Positions 44,959 through 56,285 of a stretch of DNA of 64,000 bases are shown here, piece by piece (positions within the stretch are counted from its first letter, which is position 1; each line of letters opens with the position of its first letter). Origin of the DNA: Vermamoeba vermiformis. Taxonomy: Eukaryota; Tubulinea; Echinamoebida. The position numbers and the translations under genes were made by a program. The notes below the pieces were generated by a model. It saw nothing but the letters and a program-made list of their open reading frames with translations. It was not told where the DNA came from and made no database searches. The DNA lies in NCBI GenBank assembly GCA_045837725.1, contig JBEWZL010000076.1, positions 372,001 through 436,000 on the forward strand, given 5' to 3'.

Positions 44959-45077
44959 ATGTCGTATTTGAAATAGCGAAGGCAGAAGTATCTTTTTGAT
45001 ATGTTCCCTATTTTGTGTATTGTCAATATCCGAAGTTACGAGGTGGTAATCTTGCGGATCTGAGATTATTTCTGGAG

Positions 45078-45960
45078 CTATTTTTGTCCATTATTTAATT
45101 GTGATTCGTCATCTCCTTCTTGTGAGATGGAATCGCTCGTATCTTCATCTTCGTCGCTACTGAACTCGGAATCGCTACTGCTATCGCTCTCGCTTTCTTC
45201 ACCTGCGTACAATTCTTTCTTGTCGTCATGAAGTTGCTCGCGGATCTGGTCGGCGTTTTCCGCGGCTCGTTTCATATCTACGGGATCGAATTAGAGGGCA
45301 CTAAAAGTATTACGTAAGTTCATCTTTCTTATACCTTCGGCAACTGGCTTCATCAAATAGAGCAGGTATTCTTGCAAGACAATTCCTAAAATAGCAATTT
45401 ATCGGTAATTAGTTTACGTCCGCAATACGAAAGAATCGATTTCAGTTTACCTGAAGCAAGAAGAGCAGAGGGTAATAGCGTTTGATACATCTCTGGATGG
45501 TCTTTGGCTAAATTCGTACCAACACGATGGATCAAGTCTAAAACTTCCTTGCTAGGCATTTCGACATCCTCTAATGAATGGGTCAGGTATGCCGATTAGT
45601 TGATTTTTATCCACATACTATTAGGAAATTCGCTGCGGTAAGACAAGTTTGTCAATTGCAAATCAGGCCGGGCAATAAGATCTCTGCAATACGATATCAA
45701 TAACAAATTATTATATTTACAAATTATTTCTATTACCTTCTTTCCGCAACACGGTTCTGCACAGTTATTTGAGGGTTTAATCGCCGCTTTTTTCTATTTT
45801 AATTCTGTTAGCGGCGCCAAATTATCATAGAAACTTGAACGAAACACACAATGCCAATGCTCGTATATTAAATATAATTTACGCTTTAAAATTAATTGTA
45901 AAATTTATTTTGATCCGGATCATCTGGATTCTATTACCTGACCGCGGAAGCGTTTTCCAT
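45078..45960 (-). CDS. Hypothetical protein with basic start and acidic tail (171 residues)
   Basis: Six exons assembled by phase: 45960-45938, 45793-45737, 45683-45619, 45570-45451, 45385-45335, 45277-45078. I do not recognise the family with confidence. The start is basic (RKKRRLNP) then ITVQNRVAERRDLIARPD. A helical core (SKEVLDLIHRVGTNLAKD, LLPSALLASGIVLQEYLLYL) looks like a small structured domain. The last 60 residues are acidic and Ser-rich (EESESDSSSDSEFSS), typical of nuclear chromatin or rRNA-processing factors. Exon 1 is 23 nt and was found only because its leftover AG completes the Arg codon at the next exon. It converges with aladin, 119 bp between stops. Confidence 0.65.
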
Positions 45961-46996
45961 ATCGATGCAAATTACTGAATTTTAGGTTGGTCTTGAAGAA
46001 CACATATGGCAGTTATGGTGCGGTTTAGGTACTCAACAAGCGATCTGTTTTTCAAAATTCACGAGCTCACACACAGCCCGTTCTTGGATGTCGAACCCTT
46101 TGCGCGAAAGACAGCCTAAGAAAAGTGTTACTGCACGTGTTTGGACCGTCAAACGGAGTTTAAAGCACGTTTTTCCGGTGGATGTGTCTTTGTACACACT
46201 GCAGTGCGATGTGCTTCGTTACCAATTCTAGGTAAGAAACAGACCTAATAGTTTAAGTACCAATTGTTTGGCCGAGAATACCACCTTCGCAAGAACTGGA
46301 GAAAATCTTCTAGCGGATACAGCCTTGAGAGCTATATAATAGCATTTTGGAGTTAGATCAGCGTAGTAGTTGCTCGTATGAGGTTATTACTGCGAGGCGA
46401 TGTTAAGTATCTTTTCGCCAAATATAGGAGAAGATAATAGTGGACAGAAAGATGCCACATGAACGTAAATCGGTTCAAAGGGTCTGAAACTCGTTAATTA
46501 TAGTCCTAGTATTGTATTTATATGAAAATAGCGTTTGATTTTGATAGTGTACCAGATCAGGTTTCAAATTTAGCTTGTTACGCTTTTGCAATATTAGTTT
46601 TGCTCGAAGTCGGTAGTTGGTGGCGTATAATGAATTGTCATATTAAATTTCCCTTAAATAGGTCTTTAGTCTTTTTTTGTCAAGTTCGATTTAGCGTTCA
46701 CTGGTCGGTACATCCACACACGAAAAGTGTTCGGAAGGGTTTCCGATCCTTTGTTCGTGCTCTGCTAACAAAACCATATTATAGGGACGTCTTTATATGT
46801 TATTTAGTGTAGCGGGGTTTCGTAGGTCAACAAAATGTCAATTTGAACGGGACGCGTCATGATTTTTTTTCCGTCTATCTCGCGCGCCGCAACTTGGATC
46901 ACCACAACTAGTATCTTGATACTATTGTGCATTCATTGTATATTTTTGTATTATATTTTATAGTTGTGACATGCTATTGATCCCAATCTGAAGACA
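45961..46996. other. 1-kb gap between divergent genes
   Basis: This is the largest region in the window without an assigned gene. It must contain the promoters of the 171-residue gene (-) and of the RhoGAP gene (+). An open stretch on plus (46522-46812) has no family features and poor codon resemblance. No tRNA boxes, repeats with ends or splice-linked exons were found. An untranslated first exon for the RhoGAP gene is possible. Confidence 0.4.
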
Positions 46997-49900
46997 ATGA
47001 ACCAGACGATTTCTTTGAAGATTAGCTTTCCAGAGCTGGAGAAGGAAATATATTACAATTTTCCTCGCAATATTACTGCAGGCCAATTGCTTGAAATTCT
47101 AGCGCAGCAGGGGATCATTGCTGATAGACGTCTGCTAGCTGAATATCATATTTTCGTGCCTTGGAGCGGTATTTGGCTTAACAAACAACGTCTAATTGAT
47201 AGCTACGCACTCGTAGAAGAGGTAGGTTCGGTTAAAATAGTAAACAAATAACAATTGTCTTGGATTGGCAATACATTTTGCTTCTCCGAGCGTTATTTTT
47301 CTATAACAGCATCTATAATGTAAATCAAATAGTAGTTTTCTTTTGTTTAATTTTGGTTTTGCCTAATAACGTTTTTTCGGTTCGGTTTGTCGAACCCCGT
47401 TCGGATGTCAGTCACATTTCAACCCTTATTGATTATAATGTTATGATTACACTAAAATTTTATAATTTATGTAATGAATTTAAATTGCCGATAAATTTTG
47501 GTTTGACGTGCGAAATTCTAATGGATCCATTTTTGATCTAGGAACCCTTGGAATTATGGGCCAAGCCAACATTTCCAAAAGACTTCATTTTAATACACGT
47601 GCCCGATTTGGAAATAACAGAGAAGATAGCTTTCTTCCCAAATTTCACGAACGGTCGAGGTAAAACTCCATCCGCAATCAAAATTAATTATTTAAATTAA
47701 ACACGTGCGTTTGGGACGGGTTCGAAAATCCCGATATCGCAAATTAAGAGTTAATATTTCAATATAATTATATTAAATTCATTCAATAACTTCATTCCAC
47801 CGCACGACCAAATGACAGTAATTCCGACACGGTTGTGTTTTGTTTTCCTAACTTTTGTCGATAAATTGCAATGACAGTTGGACATTATAAATGACATTAG
47901 GAATAAATGAATGAGAGACAGCTATTGACATTGAGATCTGTACATACAGGAGCTATTCAAGCATTGGAAGCTAAAGAGCGATTAAATATTGAAATGTATG
48001 GCTTATATGACCCTGAAAAAGGCGCTTGGATCGAAATTAACGAGCCACTGACGAATTACGGCTTTGTTAACGGCGTACGTAATTTCAATTAAACAGTTCG
48101 TTATTGTCAGCTAACGTTATCTCCAATACAGAGCTATTTGGAATATGTCATGTATTCAGAAGAGGTTGCCGATGCTCGTAAACGAGCATTTCAAGCTAAA
48201 CAGCAACAAAAACAGCAGCTCGAAATGCATTCGGTACGATTTTTTCAAGTGTCAAAGTGTCATGTTCTGACATCTGCCTAATCTAGCGACAAAGCTCTGG
48301 CGGAGGTCCAGCACCTCTTTCACCGCGTCAGTCTGATGCAAAATATAGACGGCCAACAGCCTCATTGCACGTCACAGCCCCGTTCTTTCAAAACAAAACA
48401 CTGCTGTCATTCAGCACTTCTGACACGGCAGCTGGTGTTGTGTCGAAAGTCAAATGGTTTGGCAATCAGCAAAGTGACACACAAGGCTACGATGTGCGTG
48501 TCTTGTATCGCGATGGCTCGTCGAATGCCATGGACGATCTTTCACCGTTGTCCTTTTACGAGACAAACTTCGCAGGCGAGCCTTATATCTGCCTGGAGCT
48601 AGTTCCCAACGGCACTGTTGTATCTCCTGCTTCGCCGCGAGAATCACCCCGACAGCCTCAAAGCAACGGTCCTGCCACAATTGGTACTTACAGCGCAGTT
48701 CAGCCAATCGAACAGAACAACGCGCCGTACCAAAACAGTGCTCTCAGCAGAAGTCAGCCAGCGAGTCAACCAGCAATGATTAACCAATCGAATAATACCA
48801 CGAACCATACTCCCAGGGAATCCAATCACAGCACACCAGCAATGTCACCGATGAACAGCCCGATCAATCATCGAGTAGCAGAGTTGCAAGGCCAGTCCTC
48901 GGGCAGCTCATCAAACAGTTCATCGAGTACACCTTTCGGCTCGCCAATGTCAAATGGCATGATGACTCCGACCTCTAACCCCGGCACTCCTGAGGTTGCT
49001 CGAGCGAGTGTGTCCAACGGCGAAAACATCATGTTGAAGATCGAAGTACCTAACTTACAGATCGGAAAAATGATTAAGTGCACATGGAATGACACCCCGC
49101 AAGATATTCTAACCAAGTTACGCGAGAAGAAAGTGTTCGTTGATGACAGGTACGGTTGACACGTGTCAAGTTGATTTGTTTAGCGAATCTTTACTGAACT
49201 TAAATTTCGTACTTTAGTTATACTTTGGTCATCCCGAAGAATAAGAAGTTGAAGTTAAATACAATTATCCTCGAAGGGAACTCGCCGTTGTCTGCTTACA
49301 GATCCACTGGCCGTATAAAGGCCTCAGAGGCTCTGTATTTGTTAGACGAGAAAGAGGCTCAGAAGCTTAAAGACAAAGGAGGATATGAAGGCGGTCCTTC
49401 GGGTCAAAAAGTTCCAAAACGAGGCTCGATCTCCAATGTCCTTAACAAAGTCAAACACAACTTGCCCGTAGTTTTCAAAAAAGGTTCCGTAACAAACAAT
49501 GCCAGCAAAGCAGAGGAGAAGCCGGCTACTGAAACAGTCATCCCTTACAAGTTCCCTGTGCTCAAGCAGCTTGTTGATTTCTTGGAAACTCGTGCGTTTA
49601 TGGACGAAGGAATTTTCAGGATCTCCAGTAACATGGATCTGATCAACCAATATTACCCAATTTTGGCTAGCTGTAAGTACTGATGACATATTGTATTGCA
49701 CAGTCGAATAATGGAAGGTTATAGTGCCTGACATTAGCAAAATGAAGAACCACGACGTCGCGTCTTTGTTGAAAAAGTACTTGCGTGACATGCCCGAGTC
49801 ATTGATTCCGCGCAGCAGATTTGACACCTTCGTGGAGGCCCAAAAAGGTTAGTACACGAATTGACTTAGTAAGATTTTTTCTAACGTCTTATTAGCTACA

Positions 49901-51888
49901 TCTTCTGATGAGCGCACGAAGGGTTTGAGGAACGCAATTAGTTCTTTGCCCGAGGATAACAAGAACGGTCTTAAGATTCTATTCAAATTGTTGCACAAAA
50001 TCCACGAGAACAGCAATAGTAACAAGATGACGAGCTCTAATCTTGCAATTGTAAGTTGAACGGGTGATTGTTTTTGACACCAAACTAACAGTCATAAGAT
50101 CTTCGGTCCTATTCTCCTCCGTTCTTCAACCGAGGATTCAATGGCCGCCATGGTCTCTAGCACGCAGTTCCAAACCAATGTCGTGCAAACGATGATCGTG
50201 AATTACAACATTTTGTTCGAGGTAGCGGAGGTGTCAAAGTTCACGAACATTTTCAGAACCTCGGACTCGGGTCCTACATCGAACAACGCTGCGCCAGTGA
50301 AACCAATGAACGGAGTGCCGGAAGAACAAATGACGTCGACGCACAACGCGGCCACGGCACAGATTTTAAACAGTTACAATAACATGTATAATATGAATCC
50401 TGGTGGCAACATGTCAACCCTGGCCCCGAACGTCAATGCGGTGCCCACCAATATGACTGCAGCTCCACCAATTGAGCCGACTAAATTTGACGAGTTCGAT
50501 GACAACACAATGACCAGTACATTTGGCATGCACTTGAATGAAGAGACATTGAATCCATTCAACGACGTGCCTTTTGACAACCCGTTCGATGACATTCCGA
50601 GCAATAATCCAGGCCAAACACGATCACCAAAGGGCTCTGCATCCGGTCAGCCAGGCTACAATCCCTCGCAAACCAGATCGCCGAAAGGATCTGCTTCAGG
50701 GTACGATCAAGGCCAACGTCGATCACCTAATGGCTCTGCTTCAGCGCAACCCAATGGCATGCAAAACAATTCTACGACACCTCGAACAGGTCACGTAAAC
50801 ATTTTGGCTGGAGGAAATACCCAACAAACCAATTACTTTAATATGAATGGTAATAGCAACACTATGAATGGTACGAGCCCTAGAAATCCCCAACAGCCAC
50901 AGTACAGCAACAGTCCGCCAAAGAACGCTGGATTTGCTCAAAACATGCAACAACCGCAGTTGAGCGCGAGTCCACCTAAGAACCAAGGATGGGCCCAGCC
51001 ACAACTAAATATCAACACCAATCTACAGCCTCGTCAGCAACCAGAGCAGCCGCAACCTGGTCCTCAAAACAACTGCGCCAATGGTCCGCTGTCGCCGCGT
51101 CAGCAAGAGCCGGGATCACCTAAGGGCGGTCAACCAAAGGGCCCTCGTCCTGGCTTGCAGTCAGCAGCTAGCCAGCCCAAGCTCGGTCACAACAAACTGC
51201 AGTCGAACAATTCTCTCGCTCCACCAACATCACCTCGCCGTGGTAACTCCACCACTGCCCTCAATGGCACTAATACAGCACAGCCGCAACAACAGCCACA
51301 ATCAAATCTGTTTGACAGCAGCACGCCGCTCTCGCGTCCAGCTCTTGGTTCAGCAGGTCCCAAACGTGCCGCTATGCCAGTGAAGCGACTAGACATTCAA
51401 ACACCCGCCCCTACCGAGCCTGCACCCACTGGCAATACCTCGCCCTCACAGCTGTCGCCGCGCAACTACGTTCCTGTTGGTCGCGATGGTTCTCAATACA
51501 ATCCGACGCCGCGGCCCGTGCCCACAACGGCAAACGGAGCGCCGCCAAAAGGTTACGTGAAGACCGGTACATCTCCTGTTGCTCCTCCTAGAAGTGCCTC
51601 GCCGAGTGTCGGATCACGCAGCGGCGAAGTCGGTGATTTGGCAGTTGTAGTCTCAGCTCTATTGTCTGGCTCGGCACCTCCGCAGGTCAAAACTCAGTAC
51701 GCCGTCAAACTGGCGAATTACTTGTCAACCGGTACGTGACACATAATTATTAGAATAGGCCTCATTTTCTAACTGGGAGTTATTCAGACGGAGATTATGT
51801 CCGAACCTATTTGAAGGACAAGGTCGGCATTGACAACGCCATCAAATTGATCGAGTCATTGGCCACTGTCATCAAAGCAAGGAATTAA
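46997..51888 (+). CDS. RhoGAP with three talin F0/Ubl-like modules and a long disordered tail
   Basis: Ten exons: 46997-47221, 47542-47659, 47950-48074, 48132-48233, 48287-49149, 49218-49672, 49725-49847, 49896-50050, 50099-51731, 51788-51888; 1299 residues. Three ubiquitin-like modules share a pattern: residues 1-83 (ISLKISFPELEKEIYYNF ... IWLNKQRLIDSYALVEE), about 84-165 (FILIHVPDLEITEKIAFF ... YDPEKGAWIEINEPLTNYG) and about 420-510 (IMLKIEVPNLQIGKMIKCTW ... LEGNSPLSAYRS). The second ends like a talin F0/F1 repeat. The RhoGAP domain (about 590-750) has the arginine finger in GIFRISS and KYLRDMPESLIP. A Pro/Gln/Asn/Ser tail with repeated RSPKGSAS-like units follows, and a short helical cap. 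It would switch off Rho/Rac at the membrane or cortex. Introns 1 and 2 are long (320 and 290 nt). Confidence 0.92.
50610..50740 (+). repeat. Short tandem peptide repeat in the RhoGAP tail
   Basis: Three units of about 17-19 codons in the disordered tail read (T/R)RSPKGSASGQPG, TRSPKGSASGYDQG and RRSPNGSASAQPN, each carrying an SP site that could be phosphorylated. The DNA of the units is divergent enough to be old. Confidence 0.7.
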
Positions 51889-51995
51889 TTCGGTTTGTTC
51901 ATTGTTCATTTGTGAAAAAGTGTAATTTTATTAATCCAATCAGCTTCAAGCGGCACGTGTTAGTAGACGTGCGGCACTCGAGAAATAAATGTTTG

Positions 51996-54900
51996 TTATT
52001 TTGTAAAGCGATGCAAATTGGTGATGCTTTTTTCGATATCGTGCTGCAGTTTGCTACCGTACTCGAGGTCTGCGACAATGACCAGAAAAGCGTCAATGTC
52101 TTCTTGTGTCCAGTTTTGAAGCATGAACGGAATGCCAGCAGGCAAAAAATCTAGTTTAACTCTGCTGGCGATATCTTGATAGTGAATGCTGCCGACGACC
52201 TTCCACAACGCTATCATGTTATCGACGCTCCACTTGATGGGCTCATTGCCGGTACTAAGAGCAACAAACAGTTGTTGACACGATCGCAAGTCCAGCAACG
52301 AGTACCATTCGTCTCTCACGCCAATGCGCATGTTGACCGCAAGGTTCATCCAAGAAATCAAGCGCGACAGTTGAGTGTTATCCAACTTGATGCCGTTTAA
52401 GAAGTCAAGGATAATCTTCGCTGCGGCTAGGTGAGGTTCTGATCGATCAAAATACTGGCGGTGCCGAGGGTCATTGCCAGGCAGCGCCTCGGGGATGGAA
52501 GGACATACGACCGTTCGGAATTGTTCCGCGATGTGCTCCAGCAGCTGTAGAGCAGGCTCAACGGTTTTTACTGAGTTATCATTGTTAGAACGTTGGGTCT
52601 TTACACGCTTCATTATGAGCTCACCATAGTATGGCATGTAATAGCGTTGTAACAGAATTGCTTGTGCTTGAGTAATAGGTCCGCTACAAAAAGATTGAAT
52701 GTAATTCTCTATTGACGCCGCCTCGTAATCAACTTGGCCAATTCTGAAGCGGGTTGGTGGTAGTTTGGGCAGCAAATCAAAAAAGCGTTTTTGCTCTTCT
52801 GTCAGCTGTTGAAGTTGAGCCACGGCACTGATGCAAGTCCTGACACTTTTAATATCGTACTGTTCAAGTAGGTATTGCGACTGATAAAAAGCAGCGGGAT
52901 CTTGGTAAATACTGGCCAGTCGGTCTATTTGTGCAGACGACAGTTTCACTTGAGCTCTCGTTAGCACACGTTTTGCAATAAGATAGGTCTTAAAATAATC
53001 AAACAATCCAAAAAATTTGTCATAGCATTCTTGCGTCTCGTCGACTATTCGTTCAAAAGCTTGCATAATCTCTGTCCACAGGAGACTATCACACTGCAGT
53101 GCTAATCTTAGCAAGTCATCGAACACTGCAAGGGGAAGTGTCTTTGGCAGCGCAGTAATTACTCGTTGTTGCTCTTCGCTGGGTTTGATCATGCGAATCA
53201 TCCTCTGGACACGATCAAGACGGAGTGTTGGGAAGAAGCTGAAGACTATCATTGCCGAGGCTTGAATAGCTACATCCTCCGTATTTGCCAAACGTTCCAA
53301 TAAGAATTCAAAACAACAATCTTCTTTAAAGACATCAGTAAATATTTCATAAATTGCCCTTCTGATGGGGTGGTCGACAAGTTCTACTGCACATTTTGAC
53401 GATAGTCTTTGGAATAATCTTTCCATCAGCACCTGATCATTGAAATCTGAATGGAGATGAATATGTCTGATCATCGAAATCAGCTCCTTTGGCACGCGCT
53501 TCTCGTTGCTTTCAAATTTCTTGATGACGAGGTCCACAAATTCTTGATCGCGGTTTCGTGGTGTGATTTCCTTCAAAAATAACGAAAAGGGCTTGTACTG
53601 GTTAATGTCATCAAAAAACAATTGTCCGGTGATTGGTTGTCCAAATAACTTGAGTGCCAAGTCAAAACATAACGAAGTCAGCTGATCAGTTTCATTCAGT
53701 TGTGGTGCTTCTTTAATCTTCTTCTTTTGGTGTGTTTCAGAAGCAGGGTGGATGCTTTTGGTTGAAGCGTTGTACAAACACGACACGACCAACTTGATAA
53801 AGGCCGGAGAACGGGCAGTGACATCGCGATTCCTTGGATGCTTGAGCACATCTGAAATCCATTCAATGGCTTGCTGTTCGTCATATCCCTTCATAGTAGT
53901 GATGAGTTGCATCACCGATAAAGCATCGGCCACCAAGTGCAAGGGCTGCGTCCATTCAGAGTATTCCAAAGCAGTCAATTCCACGAATTTCTGCCAGTTG
54001 AACTTAAGAGTGTCATGTAGGGCTAATTGAGCCAATAGCGATGGATAATTCTTCTTAATAATCGTTTTGACGATAAAATCGGCTGTTAAATAGTCCCAAA
54101 TGATTTGATGGTCAAACTTAATGAATCCATCAGCCTCGTCGTATGAGTCCCAGTCAGCGTAGTGACAAAACTGATACACGGGCAGGAGTTTCTTAATTAT
54201 CGCTCCACTGGCTCGATAGAATGAAAGAGGAAAGTTGCTCGTTATAATGAGCGATGACAAGTAGGGCTCTATTTCCGTCACTCGAGTGGTTCCAAGCACT
54301 TTTGCAAGATAGGCAATGAGGGCAGCTACTTGGAGCAGTGCAGTAGGGTCTTCTTCGAGGAGTTCGCGTTGATCTTCATCGAGACTAACTTTCTTCTGTT
54401 GAGTAACTTTGATAGACTGTAACAACAAGCCACCAAGAAAATCAAACTGAGAGCTTGCTAAATGCTTGCGAGGATCGATGGTACGCGCCTCGATTACAAG
54501 TAGCGAGTACCAAAATAAAGTTTGCGGAAATCTGAAGTTTTGTTGCAGGGCTTTTGCTTGTTCGAATGCTGAGTCATCTGCGCAAAGCGTCCTCAGTGTG
54601 GTATTCGAGTCTTTGATTTTTCGCATTTTGAGTGTTGTCCATGTAACACTATCATTGAACGAAGGCAGTGTTACACCGGGTCTTGACGACACCACTAAAG
54701 CAACGATGTTGACATCTTGAACTGGTCCTGAGCACTGTTGTTAGTAACTTGTCTACGGATGATTAGGAGCTGCTTACCGGGGATGGTAGGCAACATGTTA
54801 TCTATGTAATGCAAGAATTCTTCACGCTCTAAAGTCTTCATTTCATCAACAGCGTCTATCAACAGTATCACATGAGAACCTTGTTGAATGACACGTGTCA

Positions 54901-56211
54901 AAGACTCTCGCCATTCTTGTTGTCTTGATTGGTCTCGAATGTCAGCGGTGATCATGCTACTGTTCACTAGGCAGTCAATCATTGACATCGAGTTAGCATT
55001 CTCTCGCCAAAAGTATTCGGCTGTAACGATAGAACTTAGCGCCTTGAAATCGATAAAGCAATTGCTTTCGACTTTACCTTTACACATCACTGGCACCACA
55101 TCTCTCCGGTCTAGATCTAAACTCTTGGCGAGTTGAAACATTGCCATTGTTTTGCCCGTTCCCGCTGATGATTTGAGATGCACGAATTTGCGAGCAGTAA
55201 TGAATTCAAAGCTGTTGTTCGTCAAGTCCTTGATGCTTAAAGACGGAGTTGTGACTTCTTCTGTTTCGGAATTGACGTCGTGTACACTCGGCTTTGTTTT
55301 GAACTTGAACAACTCTTCGTGCACGTGTATAGGGGCGTTAAAGAATCTCTTCTGCGCAATACTTTCATCCAACAACTTGTAGTACATGTGTGCCGGGATG
55401 TTGGGCAGCAAATCGTCTTGCATAGCATTGGATGGATGAACGTCTGGCTCTAGAACAACTTGTGGGTTGGCCGACGGTGTGCCAATCAAGTCGAAGTGGT
55501 CAAAATTATCGTGCAAGATGAACTCTTCGGGCACGAGCTCGCTGTCTGCGGGCAAAGTCTCACCATCGAGAATGGCCTCATTTTGTTCAAGGACGTGTTG
55601 CCAATCAGTCATAGTAATATCTGGTTGGTGTGGTTCATAAGATAGTTGTTGGTCGAGTGCCAAGTGCGTCGGTTCCAACGGTGCAATGTCACCAGTCATA
55701 ACGCTCTCAATTTGACCTTGGTCGTCGTCTTGTTTTGTTTGAGAGTTTTTCAGTGCGTAGTGGTGCAGTACGGTCCATGTATTATCTTCTGAATCGATCA
55801 CGTACTCCCACAAAGAGTATGGTCTATCTGGTGCGGTCAATGTACGCTTGCTTATCGACATTCCGTTGTGAATTTTGACTAGAACTTTGCCGTTTTGCTT
55901 GAACTGAAGCTTTTGGTTGTTCTCATCAACTTTTCTGGGCAAAGAAGGTAAGTCATACTTGCTGGCCTTCTTGTTAAATTCTTTTTTGACTTTGAATACA
56001 TAAATCTGGTATATTAAATAGCCGATATCGCCTGAAAATTTTATAAATTAAACGGGGCACCCCTAAATTTGAATAATTTACCAGGTTTAAAGTCAGATAC
56101 TCTTTCAAGCGGAACCAGATGTGTGAGGTTTTGACCAATCAAGTCATAATAATAGTTATCATTCTGTCTATATTCTACTCCAGTATGCAAGATAAAGATC
56201 TGGTGTTCCAT
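51996..56211 (-). CDS. Large NACHT-type STAND NTPase with helical C-terminal region
   Basis: Three exons: 56211-56082, 56031-54778, 54727-51996; 1371 residues. About 330 residues of unfamiliar N-terminus come first. The NACHT/STAND core has Walker A (HLKSSAGTGKTMAMFQLA, about 333), Walker B followed by acidic residues (HVILLIDAVDEM, about 436) and a sensor-like strand (VNIVALVVSSRPG, about 470). The remaining 900 residues are nearly all helix, with HEAT/ARM-like pairs (FEFLLERLANTEDVAIQASA, KTLPLAVFDDLLRLALQC). STAND proteins oligomerise after ligand sensing through such superhelices, in immunity or telomerase/transcription control; the output here is unknown. The start at 56211 is preferred over 56328 because the latter would overlap the divergent PIG-X signal peptide. 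Confidence 0.85.
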
Positions 56212-56285
56212 TGATTGAAAATGCGTCAAACAATCGAACGTCAAAGTTTTAGTTTTATTTTTAATATTTTGCTGAACGACGAACC
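56212..56285. promoter_or_regulatory. 74-bp divergent promoter, NACHT gene / PIG-X
   Basis: The two start codons (56211 on minus, 56286 on plus) are 74 bp apart, so both core promoters and 5' leaders must overlap here or extend into coding DNA. AT-rich, with a TTTTATTTTTAATATTTTG run (56255-56273). Confidence 0.45.

Noticed and set aside
46522-46812. 96-codon plus-strand ORF in the 1-kb gap
   Set aside because: No domain, signal peptide or splice partners, and AT-rich low-quality codon pattern; left as unassigned spacer.
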